A stretch of 64,000 bases of DNA from the NCBI GenBank assembly GCA_037042915.1, contig CM073193.1:4712001-4776000 (forward strand), written 5' to 3'. The stretch comes from Auricularia sp. M13. Lineage: Eukaryota > Basidiomycota > Agaricomycetes > Auriculariales > Auriculariaceae. The number at the start of each line of letters is the position of its first letter. The first letter of the stretch is position 1. A program made the translations under genes and the position numbers. This document shows, piece after piece, positions 51,526 to 62,877 of this stretch. The notes under the pieces are model-generated. The model made no database searches and had not been told where the DNA came from. It saw only the letters and a program-made list of their open reading frames with translations.

Positions 51526-52902
51526 ATGTCGCTCTTCTTACCCACGCGCGCTGCTGACCCAGCATCTGAAGATATTGAGGTCGCAAACCCGCCGCCTGAC
51601 TCAATTTCCGAGCTGTCTTGGTGCCCAGTTGCGGAGTACCTGGCCGTTTCCAGCTGGAATGGAGAGGTCAGCAACAGCTTGATACATATTTTCATATTAA
51701 ATTCTAAGATTAGATATCCATAGGTTAGGATATACGAGGTTGGACATGATGGAAAGGCTCAGGGAAAGGCGGCGTATAATCATGAAGCGCCGGCGCTGTG
51801 TGTAACTTGGAGCAAAGTGAGCATTTCTGTGTCGTTCTTGACGGTCTTGGTCCAATGATTTCTTTCAGGATGGCACAAAGGTTTTCTCCGGCGGCGCCGA
51901 TAAAGCAGGCCGCGCATTCGACGTCAACACCGGCCAGAGCACGCAGGTGGCACGACACGACGACGCGGTGAAATGCGTCAAGTACTTCGAATCCCCCCAA
52001 ACTGGAGGCGTCCTTGTCACGGGGAGCTGGGATCGCACCGTTAAGGTGCGCGCGAAGGCATATGCCACTTGCTATAGAAGCTTACTTGTGCTCCCTATGC
52101 CAGTATTGGGACCTGCGCTCGCCGAACCCCATAGCGAATCTCCCGCTTTCGGGGCGCTGCTACGCGCTCGACATCCAGTACCCTCTTATGGTCATTGGGG
52201 GCTCAGAGCGCGTCATTGAAATCGTCAACTTGAACGAGCCGACGAAGATTCACGAGGTGCGTGCAAAGCTTTTCGTTGCTTCGCAAGCCTTTGATTGACG
52301 TGGAATGCCAGAAACTAGAGTCGCCGCTCAGATGGCAGACGCGCACCGTCAGCTGCTTTCCATCTGCAGACGGGTACGCCGTGGGAAGCATCGAGGGCCG
52401 CGTGGCCATTCAGTGGGTTGACCAGAAGAAGAAAAGGTACGCCTCAGTCTTGTCGCCGTTCAAAACGTTCATTGGCCTCTTTCTCCGTTGCAGCGACAAC
52501 TACTCCTTCCGCTGCCACCGAAAGGAAGAGACAAAGACCCGGACGCTTGTCTACGCCGTCAACGATGTCATATTTCACCCTGTGCACGGCACGTTCGCAA
52601 CGGCTGGTTCGGACGGTACGATCTCTGTATGGGACAAAGATGCGCGCGCGCGGACAAAGAGTGCGTCGTACTCTTCTCGTTCCGCCTATTATATATTTAG
52701 ACGTTCTTTGCGTGCTACAGACTTCCCGCCTGCGCCAGGCCCCATCTCGTCAATGGCATTCAACAGGAACGGCAGCATCCTGGCATATGCTGTGTCGTAT
52801 GACTGGTCAAAGGGGCATAGTGGGATGACTGCGGGACATGTAAACAAGATAATGTTACATGCTTGCAAGGATGAGGAGGTCAAGCGTAAGCCTAAGAAGT
52901 AG
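51526..52902 (+). CDS. RAE1: mRNA export factor RAE1/Gle2, WD40 protein
   Basis: Seven exons keep frame: 51526-51666, 51724-51816, 51869-52045, 52104-52256, 52312-52436, 52494-52660 and 52721-52902, about 345 residues as usual. Starts MSLFLPTRAADPASEDIEVA. WD-type blades are visible: SISELSWCPVAEYLAVSSW, CVTWSKDGTKVFSGGADKAG, GVLVTGSWDRTVKYWDLRSP, VSCFPSADGYAVGSIEGRVA, DVIFHPVHGTFATAGSDGTI and SMAFNRNGSILAYAVSYDWS. The family-specific NPPPDSISEL near the N-terminus and SYDWSKGHSGM near the end identify RAE1. It acts at the nuclear pore with Nup98-type GLEBS motifs in mRNA export and mitosis. It ends in a basic KRKPKK tail. Confidence 0.95.
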
Positions 52903-52931
52903 CGCTGCATCCGACATTGTCGGGCACCAGT

Positions 52932-53093
52932 GATGCAAATTATTTTCTGTTTAGCATATAATATATCCGTAGTATGACGAATACATCGACGCATAACATT
53001 GAGGACGAGGGGGATGCAAATTATTTTCTGTTTAGCATATAATATATCCGTAGTATGACGAATACATCGACGCATAACATTGAGGACGAGGGG
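52932..53093. repeat. 81-bp tandem duplication 3' of RAE1
   Basis: Two copies, 52932-53012 and 53013-53093, look identical by eye. Each holds an A/T-rich TTTAGCATATAATATATCC segment that could act in 3'-end formation. The identity implies a very recent event or an assembly artefact. Confidence 0.85.
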
Positions 53094-53273
53094 GCAGACT
53101 TGACTTGACCTGTGTGAATAATCTATTGGAGAGAGCTTGCAACCGCCCCTCTATCTATATTTCGGCTGAAGGCAAGGGCAGGCAGCTTCCACTTCGACTT
53201 TTCTGAGAGTATATGTGTGGAACAATTTCTCGACGCCAAGAACGCGCGATACTAGAGGTATTTATCCAGCGAA

Positions 53274-54647
53274 TCATACAGCCTGAGGACCAATCTCAAT
53301 TGCGTGCGGGTCATCTTCGACGTAAGCCTCTTCTTCGTTCTCTCCAAGGAGTTCAGCGCGCTCGAGAAATTCTACATTTCATGACATGAATTAGCGGTTC
53401 AGAAGGTCATCCGTCAATCAAACGATAGACTGACCTGGCATCCTGATCATTTCTCCGCGATCCCGCGTGAGCCACCCAGACTTCGATATCGCCAGGATGA
53501 AAAACAATGTGCGCCGAGCCGAGCCGCAGAGCAGCTTCCCAAGCTGATGTATGATTGGGGCCATTGCCGTCCGGACTGCGAGTGCGTTCCATACAGCCTG
53601 CGTGACGTGAGAGGTGCGCGTCACGTCCGCGCAGGCGTCTCCCCCGTACTCGCGTACAGCTTCGAGGTAGATGGTACGAAACTCGTGCAAGGCATCCGCG
53701 TGGTCGTAGCGATTCATCCTCTTGTAGCTTTCGTATGCCGGCGGGTCCCAGTCAACTGTGAGCCACGCGGGGTAGGCCAGCGCGCCGACCTGGCGGGGAA
53801 GGGCGGCTAAACCGTCGAAATCAATGAGCGCAGAAACTTCTCCCGTCGCTTCATCGACGAAAACGTTCTGCGAATCAAGATCGGGGTGTCCGACGGTGAA
53901 AGGAGCTGAGTCGAATCTGGGATCTGGGATCTCGTCGATGAAGAGCTGCAGAAGTACGTGGTATTCAGACGGAGCATCGGCCCTAAGGCTAGAGAGCAAG
54001 GCCTTCAAGCACGCTGTCTGTGTCTCGAATGGACCAAGAGCATAATCGGGGCCGTCGAAGTCTGGAGTGAGTTCGAAACGTGATGGAAACTCCCAGATGA
54101 AGTACGAGCCAGTAGCGTCGTCGCGGTCAAGCGCACCGATCTGGTCAAACTCGATGGATGCAAGTTGCACCATGTACTGAGCGAGTGAGACGAGAGTGCG
54201 CGTTTTCGATCGTGAGCCTGTCCACCAGGACCGATCATACCAAACATCGACGAGCCGCCTCCCTCGAGCAAAATCCATGATGATGTAGGGATGATGCAGG
54301 GCATTATTGGAGTCGAGCGAGTAAGCATGAATCTTGGGCACTGGAAGGGAGGTGCGTGTAGCGAGGAACTCGTGACATAATAGACTACGGCGCACTGCCT
54401 TGGAGTCAGCGTTGAACGGGATGCGAATGGCCCAGGAGCGTTGGTCCGAGAAGCGCAGCTCGTAAACAACATTATATGAGCCCATGCTATACGGCTGCAC
54501 AACACTGCAAGTGATGTCAGGTAGTGTGGCTACGGCCTGGTGAGTCTCGATGGCGATTGCGCGAATCGCATCGAGGTCGAGCGACTCGGCGAAGATGTCA
54601 TGTGAATCTCGAGAGGTGCCACTCTCCTGCGAACACCGAGTGCTCAT
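53274..54647 (-). CDS. Aminoglycoside-phosphotransferase-like (APH fold) protein
   Basis: Starts at ATG 54647 (MSTRCSQESGTSRDSHDIFA). The long first exon ends …EMIRMPG and an intron (about 53,434-53,371) joins it in frame to EFLERAELLGENEEEAYVED and …IGPQAV, stop at 53274-53276. The nucleotide-binding N-lobe has SMGSYNVVYELRFSDQRSWA and IRIPFNADSKAVRRSLLCHE. The catalytic loop is VGHPDLDSQNVFVDEATGE and the metal motif is ALIDFDGLAALPRQ. This fold phosphorylates small molecules or proteins. The family is highly expanded in fungi and the substrate cannot be told from sequence. No signal peptide or membrane segment is seen. About 435 residues. Confidence 0.85.
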
Positions 54648-54908
54648 AGCCGCAAGTGATAGTTTCGATGATAAGCTGCAACGAGCAGAAGCGAATGGCG
54701 AAAAAACTGTCCGCTTTTTACCGGATGTATGACTTGGACTCGTCGGAGCTCCGCGGTTGGCTGCAAATGGATGATTTAGGTGAAGGGATTTGATGTGTAT
54801 TCAGCATCTGCGGTAGCACATGCTCTGTGATTATAGGTATTCTATGATAAAATATCGGCGGTCGCAGAAAGAAAATTCGATGTTCCAACCACAAAAAGCT
54901 TCCAGCGA

Positions 54909-57075
54909 TCAGTTGCAAAGCGGAAAGTTGAACGGCAGGCGCTCGGCGGCGACATCAAAGAAGGCGCCGCTCGCGTCCTTCTCGAAGGACAAGGTAAAAG
55001 TCTGAAATACCTGGTCCTCGTTCAGCTCCACAGACCAGATTTCATATGGACCCGTTCCGGATGAGTTCGTAGGGGGTGGTATGTCGATAGTGAAGAAGCT
55101 AGGGAGACCATTCACAAAGCCGCCATCGCCCGTCAAGTACACGCGGTGCGGGCGGGTATCACGGCGGACCTGAATTATGTGAGAGGCGAGCATCGAATGA
55201 CTTTGCGAAAGAGAAACTTACTGCAACACGATACCGACCTAGACTGGGCCATCCATCCGATGTCTTGCACGACGTCTCTGAGAACACAACGGTGTCGCTG
55301 ACAGGGAACCCGAGTCCCTGCTGATTCTCTATCTTGACAGTGCCGCCGTTACTCTCGTCGACCTCGAAATGCAGCCCAGTGATTCCAAGCTGCTCTGTGA
55401 TACGGCCCGCGGTGGAGTTGCCCGTTGGGACGATGTTCCACGAGTACCACTCAGAGCGGTACCTGCCGCCCGCCGCGCTGCCGACCATTTCGGGAAGATG
55501 TGCCAGTGGAACGGAGGTCTGAGCGCCGGTGCGATCTGACCACACCATGCGTACTCTGCGGGAGGGATTGACGGAGGGATTCCACAGCTGAGGACGATTC
55601 AGACGACGCAAGGCTATGGGACTTGTAAACATGCTTACCCGCACTTCTCCCGTGAATGAGAGTGCCCCTGTACCCCTGTAGACGAGCTCAAGACCATGCG
55701 GCTTGACCGCTAGAGGCTTTACGACTTCTGTCAGTTGCACACCCCGCGGCACAACATCGATCATGCGCGAGAGCAGAGCGGCACAGGTCTGCGCAAAGTG
55801 AGCGGCATCCCGGGAGAAGCTGGTGTTAACGACTGGTTAGGAGAAAGGCATCCACGTCTCAGGTGTACAACTCACGCGAGCATCGTCTGGTTTCCATCAC
55901 TTCCGAATATTCTCTTGTCCGAGTTGAATTCATCCAGCGGATTCACGACAAGTGGGTTCGTAGTTGTTCCAGCGACATACTCCTTTGCGCTGGAGTCAGG
56001 TTCAGTATGCAAAGCGATGCATCGTCAGGGAAAGGAAGGTGCTCACATATCGTTATCGAAATGGACGACAGTGCTGTCGAACGGAGCGTTGTTTTCCTCA
56101 TTAGTCGGGTCATGGAGATCCTGAACGAGATCGGGAAAGGCAGTCTTCTGTACGCCTCTAATTCTGCGTTAGCATTTGGACTTGGGTAATGTCTGTACTT
56201 GAGGACTCACCCTAAGCAGGCGTGAGCATACCACTGACATGCAGTGGAACGAACAGACCAATAGTGTGTCCGCAAGCCACAAGACCAATCATCTCGGACT
56301 GATTAAATCCCATCCGGGCGAACGCAGCGATATGGTCCGGGAGGCTGCCCTGAGGCTCTGGTACGCCGGGATCATTCGCTACGGCTGCGTCAATGCGTCC
56401 TCCGCGAAAATCGACCTCGGGACCGCCGCTAGATGCAGCGAGCGTGTAAAACTTCTTATAGAATAATGATAAGGGCTACACAACATACCAGTTCTCAACA
56501 GAGTAGACCATGGCAAGTCCAAGAACGTCCGCCACTGCGATCAGGGTGAGGTCTCGGCAAAATCATCAATATTCAGTGGGGGCGCACTGGAAAGATAGCG
56601 CCCGGGATCTCCGCGGAAGAAGGAAAGGGTATTGGAGAAGCCAGTACCGGCGTTCTAGCAAGTCTCGTCAGCCGTTGTGTCATTTATCCTTGTGACCACC
56701 AGCGTACCTCTGCGCGAGAGGTCTCAAATCGAATAGAAGCGTCCATACCACCAGTGCCAGTGACAGTGTCATGTGTAGCCATGTCATGGAAAGCCTGGAC
56801 AGACACCCAGAGCTCCTCAGCACAACATAGCAGGACACAGGCAAAAGGCTGACGGTGCGTATCCAATCTGCAGCATTCGACCTGCCCTTGTTCGGTCCGC
56901 GAAAGAAAAAGTCGCAGGGCTTGAGGCCGCTCATAATCGACGTGCGGACGTTCCACCCGTCGGCATCCCAGCGCGCGCTCTCAATGTCGTCCAGACGCGG
57001 GTTCGGCCAGATATACGCGTTCGCATTCGCCGCTGCGATGAGGACGATGGCGAGGCGCCCGCATGAGGGAACCAT
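54909..57075 (-). CDS. Secreted heme peroxidase with long C-terminal extension
   Basis: Starts at ATG 57075 with a signal-peptide-like VPSCGRLAIVLIAAANANAY. About ten short introns. An exon ending in ADWIRT joins AFHDMATHDTVTGTGGMDAS, giving the distal Arg, Phe and His of plant-type (class II-like) peroxidases. GGPEVDFRGGRIDA-like text, FARMGFNQSEMIGLVACGHT and IG follow, with the proximal His in CGHTIG. Next come PFDSTVVHFDNDM and AHFAQTCAALLSRM. The catalytic part ends near 55,760. It is followed by about 280 more residues, predicted beta-rich (RYRSEWYSWNIVPTGNSTAG, GLHFEVDESNGGTVKIENQQ, VYLTGDGGFVNGLPSFFTID) to LPFNFPLCN and a stop at 54909. Usual fungal class II enzymes are about 340-370 residues, so the extension is notable. 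It oxidises substrates with hydrogen peroxide outside the cell; ligninolytic residues were not checked. Confidence 0.82.
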
Positions 57076-57641
57076 AGTGAGGGAAGAGGATGATGGAAGG
57101 GCCCAATAGGAGTGTCTGCATTTGTGAGTCGTCGGGTGCGCCGCGTTATGGCCGCAGGATCACCAGGGCCAGACGCCAAGCCAGGTCCACTGCACACATT
57201 TTTGTGCGCAGCAGAGCCCGCGACCCACTCAGCAGCCGCACAAGGTACACTTCATGGCGTTTCAGCATGGAGGTTCCCATCACCAGGAATGCCTGAGCCA
57301 GAGTTGGGGACGCGCAAGACCATACGCACGTCGCACGAGACCATCAACGAGCGAAAAAGGAAATGAATGGCCGCACGCCCGCAAGAGAAACCACGTAAAA
57401 GGCACATATAAGCGGCATATAGAGGAACCGCGTCGTCGGGTCGTAGTCAGCGCAAACACCGGCACGGCTCTCGATGCAACGAAGGCAAGTTGAACCAAAT
57501 CAGCGGACTTTGAACACGCGTCACAACGGCCCAAGAAAAAAAAATTCCATTTATGCACTGCAATCAACATTTGCTATTGCCTCAGGAGAGAATGACACGT
57601 TTCTCCTCTCCACCTTACCTCGACTACCACAGGAATTCCGC
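57076..57641. other. Intergenic between heme peroxidase start and ADHFE1 end
   Basis: No supported gene. Minus-strand CTTATATGTG and CTCTATATGC motifs near 57,400-57,425 could act as TATA elements about 330 bp upstream of the peroxidase ATG. Confidence 0.45.
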
Positions 57642-60412
57642 CTAATAAGCCAACGAAGCCGTGACGATCTCCGTCAAATGCTCCTCCCCATCCGCGCCAG
57701 CTACATCCCCGATGCCCGGCGCAAGGTCCAGCACGCGGCGCTGCGGAATGGCGCCCTTGACGAGGCGCGGCACGTCAGCCTCGGTATACCCGACCGCCTT
57801 GAGGCCGCGCGGCACGCCGAGGTTATCGAGGAAGCGCGCGACGGCGTCGTAAAGCGCGGGGCCGAGGTCCTCATCCGCGAGCCGGTCAATCGGCACCGTC
57901 GGCGGGACGTAGTCCGCGAAGACGGAGATGAGTTCGCGGTGGCGCGAGGGCGAGGACGGCGCCGTGAAGCGGAAGACTGTTGTGCATGTCAGATTTGACA
58001 ACGAGGCGCGGGAGAATTGTGGATGGCATACCAGCGGGTCCGGTCAGCGCGACGGAGACGCCGTGCGGGATGATGGGCTTGTCGACTTTGTAGCCCGCGT
58101 GTTTGTACTTGGGCCCGGTCTTGTTGAGGCCGGAGATCTACAACGCTCTTGGTCGGTCGCAGGGAATAAAGATTCGGTTTAGAACGTACAGGGTACGAAA
58201 TACCATGGCACAAGTGCACGCCGGCGTTACCAAACGCGATGCCCGCGAACGTCGCGGCCAGCCTGCCCAAGACACACGAAAGTCAGAACCAGCGCGCGGT
58301 GTTTCAGATACGACAGACAGCATCTGGTGGCGCGACTCGTGCGCGTCTGGGTTCTTAGCAATGCGCGGCAGGTGCTCGACGGCCTGTCGGACCGCCCACA
58401 AGCTGAAGATATCGGCAATGGGGTTGCTGCCTTGGTACGCTGCACGACATCAGCTCAGCACAACCCTACCGTGCGCACGAGCTTACCAGGACGCAGAATG
58501 GGGTTGGACGGGCGGGGCATGCGCTCGGTGTACGGAATGGCGGTGTACGACTCCATAGCATGGAACAGCTGAAAATACACATGAGCAATACGATACTAGC
58601 CAAGACCACGAGACGCACAACATCCAGCCCAGAGCTGATGTGGACGGCAGTAGGGCACGACTCCGTGTTGCGCGTGTCGACGATGCCGAGCGTCGGCCGC
58701 AGCGCGCGGTTCGCGATGCCCGTCTTGAAGTTTTTAGACGGGATGTCGAGGATGGCCGTGCCGGTGGTCTCGCTGCCCGTTCCGGCCGTGGTAGGCACTG
58801 CGCAATGGACAAACCTGCTCAGCGCCTCATCGTCGCAGGAAATGTGCGCGGCACTGTACCTGCTATCAGAGGGCGCAATGTTTTCGAGATGGGAAGACCC
58901 TTTCCGACCGGCGCGTTGATGAAGTCAAAAAGATCGGCCTCTGGGTAGGCAGTGAACCTGTGAACTTGGTGAGCCAATTGACTTGCAGTAGGCGCGTCAC
59001 AGCGAGCTCGCAACATTTCGCGACAGCGCTCCCATGAAATCCGCAACAAGTGCTATTGCGCGCAAGTTGCGTAGGGGCGTTGCGAGCTATGCAAGGCATG
59101 GAAACACGCTTGACAACGTCGCAGCAGGCTAGATCGAGCGGTGGCGATATGTCCTAGCTATCGCCGTGCGAAACGTTGCGAGCACTGTGATACCCTCCGA
59201 TGTGTGCCTCGCTTACAGGTTCGCTGCCTTTGCCGTATCCATAACGCTCCCGCCACCCACACTGCACAAAGTCAGACGCAGCGATACCATAAATGCATAC
59301 GCTTACGCAAGGAAGTGGCTGAAGTCATGCTTACGCGCGAACTCAATGGCTTCGCGGAAGCTGTCCTCGGTCGGCTCGACGGAGACGTTCTGGAAGACCT
59401 CGAATGGCGCTCCCGCGTATTGCTCGAGCGAATCAACGGCCTGCAAACGGAGGGAGTGGTCAGCACTTTGTAAGACAGTAAACAAGCGCCTGGGAGCAGA
59501 GAGATAGCATCCAGAACCGTGCATGTCTTGCCAGAACCCATTGAGACGATCCAACGGAGCATGGTCAGATCCAATGAACATGCAGCGAGCAGGGTTCTGA
59601 CAATGTCATGGCACCCTGAGCACACAGGGCGTCGCCGGTGCGGGCCGTCTGCAGAGCCCGCACGTCCTGTAGATAGTTGCCTCCAGCGTAAACGCGATGT
59701 AGGCTTTTGCGGAGAACAATTCCCAGGTGAAGGAAGACGTCTGAAGTGGAAAATTCTTCTCACCATGCGCATCGGCAACAGCTTTGCCACGTTCTGGTCC
59801 GTGAACACACCAATCTGCAGAACATTCAGTACTCCGTTCGTGAGACCTGCATTGGGGGTATCACAACGCTCGCAGCAATTGCAAGACGAGATGGCAGCAA
59901 GAGTCCCAACACCAGCTCGAGAAGAGTCATACGGTCATGAACTATCTTGATAGCTATATGCCTCAGCGGCTGAGACAGCGCTGCCGACATCGTTCGCAAT
60001 GTCACCAACGTTGTCACCGCAGCATGTCGCTGCTAGCATCGTTGCGAGCTCGCGAGATCGCTGTGAGACCCCCAGCATACAGTCGACAAACCTTGGTAGC
60101 ACCCTGGTTCTTGAAGTCCATGCCGACTTCGCTGGTCACGCCGTCACCGAAGCGCAAGTTGGCCGCCGCAACCTACAGCGCCGGCAGCCGCTCTCAGCCT
60201 GTTAGCCGTAGCATCCAGCGTCGTAAACGCACCTCGAAGGCATATTCCTTCTGCGGCATATCCACGGGCGTCGCAAACTTGCGGTGCAGCAAGCCCTGGA
60301 CAGCATGCGCACCGGCCGAGCCAGAGCGGCAACCATGGCACGGGCAGGCACCGTGCTGCGTCGCGTTCATGAGCCTGAAGATGGCGTTGCGCGTCGGGAG
60401 TCTGGGCGGCAT
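57642..60412 (-). CDS. ADHFE1: Iron-containing alcohol dehydrogenase, hydroxyacid-oxoacid transhydrogenase type
   Basis: Starts at ATG 60412 (MPPRLPTRNAIFRLMNATQH). The basic, Ser/Ala-rich first 50 residues with LLHRKFATP look like a mitochondrial presequence. About ten introns. Motifs in order: VAAANLRFGDGVTSEVGMDF, GLTNGVLNVLQIGVFTDQNV, SVEPTEDSFREAIEFARKHD, VGGGSVMDTAKAANL (nucleotide binding), FINAPVGKGLPI, VPTTAGTGSETTGTAIL, FHAMESYTAIPYTERMPRPS, AGIAFGNAGVHLCHG, ISYPISGLNK and PHGVSVALTGPAVFRFTAP. The histidine-rich segments supply iron ligands. Members convert 4-hydroxybutyrate with 2-oxoglutarate to succinate semialdehyde in mitochondria. The stop is at 57642. Length (about 480 residues) matches the family. 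Confidence 0.9.
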
Positions 60413-60669
60413 GGTGGAGGGTGCTGGTTAAGAGCAAGCGAGCGAGCTGATACTTATAGACTTCCGGGCGTCGGGTGACATAGTAGCTTGCTCAAGCGAG
60501 GTCATGAGGACGGCTGTCCGAGCGCTCCGAATAGCCTCCGTTACATACAACCCGCAACAACTCTGTGGGTCAGAGCAACAGGACGCCGAGGTTTGCATTT
60601 GAAAAGCACAACTATAGAGCTAGGAGTTCGGGATACAACGAGGGACAATTGACACAGCGTTACCTATAG
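60413..60669. other. Intergenic between ADHFE1 start and NKAP end
   Basis: Upstream region of ADHFE1. 'ACTTATAGAC' near 60,451-60,460 is a possible but weak AT-rich core element. No gene. Confidence 0.4.
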
Positions 60670-62108
60670 CTATTGCCTCGGGCCCGCAACAGCATTCTTC
60701 AACTTGTCCTGCACAAGCTCCTTGAACTCCTCGCGCAGCAGCGCCTCGCGCCGCTCGCGCTCGTCCTTTTGGAGCTTGAGCACGGCGCGCTTCTCCTCGG
60801 CGCTGATGACCTGGTTCTCCTTGCGCATGCGCACGGCGTTCATGCGCCGGTGCCTCGAGCCGCTCATCACGTACCCGACGCTCTCGTACTGCTCAATCTG
60901 CTCGGGCAGCAACCCAATCTCGCCACGCCGCGGGATGCGCGTCTTGATCCCGTCGTCGCCCTGCAGGAAGGCCGCCATAGCGGAGCCCTCGCCGCGCAGC
61001 AGCTGCCCGCCGTACGCCCGCTCGTTCAGCGTCGTGGGACCGCCGCCGTCCGAGGGCGGTACGGGGCCGACCTCAACGTCATCATCGTTATCGTCGGCAG
61101 CAGCAGCAGAAGATGTTTGCGCAGGTGCAGGGCGACGCTCAGGCGAAGCTGAGGCTGCCGCGACGACCAAAGGCGCTGTAACAGGTTTCTCAACCCATTC
61201 ATCGTCTTCGTCGCGTCCATCATGGGGACGCGAGCGAGAGCGGTGGCTGCGACTACGAGTGCGGCTGCGGCTGCGCGTACGCGAGCGGTGGCGATGGCGT
61301 CTGTGCCGGTCGCGGTCCTCGTCGTCCGAGTCATCGTGTCGGCGCTTGCTCCGGTGGCTCTTGCGCTTGGACTCGCTGTGCCGAGAACGTTTCTTATCTT
61401 TGCGGCGCCGGCGGTCGTCCTCAGAGCTCGACGTCGCGTCGGTCGATGGCGAACGGCGCCGTTTGCCGTGCTTTCTGGACGATTTACGGCGGTCATCGTC
61501 TGAACTGCAGATTAAAAAAGTGAGAACTAGACATCCCAAGGCAGATCAACAGGAACTTACTCGTCGTCACGATGGGGATTAGGACTCTTGGGCCAGATGC
61601 TGAACGTCATTGCTGCGCGCTGTTCGCGTCGACTGGAATGCAATAAGCCTGACTATCACCGAACTGCGTTTACCGCAAGTACTGACCTTTCAAGGAATCC
61701 GGACCCCCCACCACCACCAGGAGCCAGATTGGGTGGAGGGCGCGGCATACCGCCAGGCAGCATCCCGTTGTCCATATGCAGCGGTCCGTTCCGCGGCGGG
61801 TACATTGAACGCGGCGGCGGCGCAGTAGCTTCGTCGCGGTTAGGCGGCTGCCCGCGCCCGCGGTAAGAGTCGTACGACGGGCTCGGCCTGCGGCCACGTC
61901 CATCGTAAGACGGGCTCTGTCTGCGCGGGCTTGGTCGGCGCGTGCGTTCGCGGCTCCTACTTCGCTCATCGCGGCGGTCGTGTCTGCGCTCGCGACTGCG
62001 GCTACGACTTCGGCTTCTGTCGTTGTCCCTGCCAGGCGCAGGGCCATCGTAACGGCGAGAGCTGTCCAGGGGCACAAGGCCCATGCGGCTGGGGTGCACC
62101 GTGGCCAT
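60670..62108 (-). CDS. NKAP: NKAP family protein (SynMuv C-like, RS-rich)
   Basis: Starts at ATG 62108 (MATVHPSRMGLVPLDSSRRY). Exons are about 62108-61685, 61634-61559 and 61506-60670, joined in frame as …GSGFLE, then SRREQRAAMTFSIWPKSPNP HRDDE, then SSDDDRR. The N-terminal half is rich in Arg-Ser/Arg-Asp repeats. FSIWPKSP is a family hallmark before the RS region. The C-terminal domain has RAYGGQLLRGEGSAMAAFLQ, IKTRIPRRGEIGLLPEQIEQ, YESVGYVMSGSRHRRMNAVR and MRKENQVISAEEKRAVLKLQ. Relatives are nuclear, bind RNA, and take part in splicing and repression. Length (about 445 residues) is normal. It is divergent from the small gene at 62337. Confidence 0.92.
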
Positions 62109-62336
62109 ACCGTAGGCTGGGAGAGAACAGAGATCGGAGCTTCAAACACAACAACGCCACTGAGCACAGTATCTCCGAGGATGCGGACATAGGAATGTAA
62201 AGCCGTGACCTAGCTCAGGTCGCCCAATATGTGAGATTCATAATCCTTTCCCTCATGGATACCGCTTGTAACCAAGGCGCCGGAGGAACGCTGGTTTAGT
62301 AAGTCGCAGCATACTTATATCAGCCATTGAGCCAGG
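62109..62336. promoter_or_regulatory. 228-bp divergent promoter between NKAP and the 62337 gene
   Basis: Start codons point apart across 228 bp. An ATACTTATATCAG segment lies about 25 bp before ATG 62337. There is no other gene. Confidence 0.5.
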
Positions 62337-62828
62337 ATGCAGCCTACAAGCATCTCCGCAGCACCCCAGACGATAATGGCAATACTGTCCTCCATCAACC
62401 TCCCGTGGCCAATACTCGTTCACGCGCTCGGGATAACAGCTCACGGGTTGTCTCTCATATTCAAGACACCAAAGGGGCCTGGTGGAGACAAGTCCATCCA
62501 GGGCATCGCACTCGCCGCGCTAGGGATGACATGTATGTCACACGCCAAGCGTGGCCTCGCAGAAATAGTGCTGAGTAAGCTGGCTTCAGATATCGCGACA
62601 TCGTATGTGCCGCTGGAGGAGAACCAGTTCCTCCACGCGGCCGTGCCCATCCGCCTGGCACTCGGCGTGCTCGCGACCGTGCGGTGGATAACGACTCGCG
62701 GGCGCGATCCGCGCCTATACGACAGCGCGACTGATCTCTTGCTTGTTGCGCTTTCTGATGGGCTTGGCAGTGTAGTGCTGGGCTGGTATCTCGGGTCGTA
62801 TAGCGGGAAGACTGTTGGGTTCCGATGA
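62337..62828 (+). CDS. Small hypothetical protein with hydrophobic segments
   Basis: Intronless, 163 residues, starting MQPTSISAAPQTIMAILSSI. Hydrophobic stretches LPWPILVHALGITAHGLSLI, IQGIALAALGMTCMS, AVPIRLALGVLATVRW and LLLVALSDGLGSVVLGWYLG suggest three or four membrane segments. No domain is recognised. The chain ends SYSGKTVGFR. The layout resembles small fungal membrane proteins of unknown function. It lies between NKAP and HIS6 and is convergent with HIS6 (49 bp apart). Confidence 0.65.
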   Translation: MQPTSISAAPQTIMAILSSINLPWPILVHALGITAHGLSLIFKTPKGPGGDKSIQGIALAALGMTCMSHAKRGLAEIVLSKLASDIATSYVPLEENQFLHAAVPIRLALGVLATVRWITTRGRDPRLYDSATDLLLVALSDGLGSVVLGWYLGSYSGKTVGFR

Positions 62829-62877
62829 AGCTGCCATAATTCGTTCAGAAGATGTATGATTGTTTAGATCGTCCGGA

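Noticed and set aside
60704-61582. 292-codon plus-strand Ser/Arg-rich ORF
   Set aside because: Antisense image of the RS repeats of NKAP, whose C-terminal domain is diagnostic on the minus strand.
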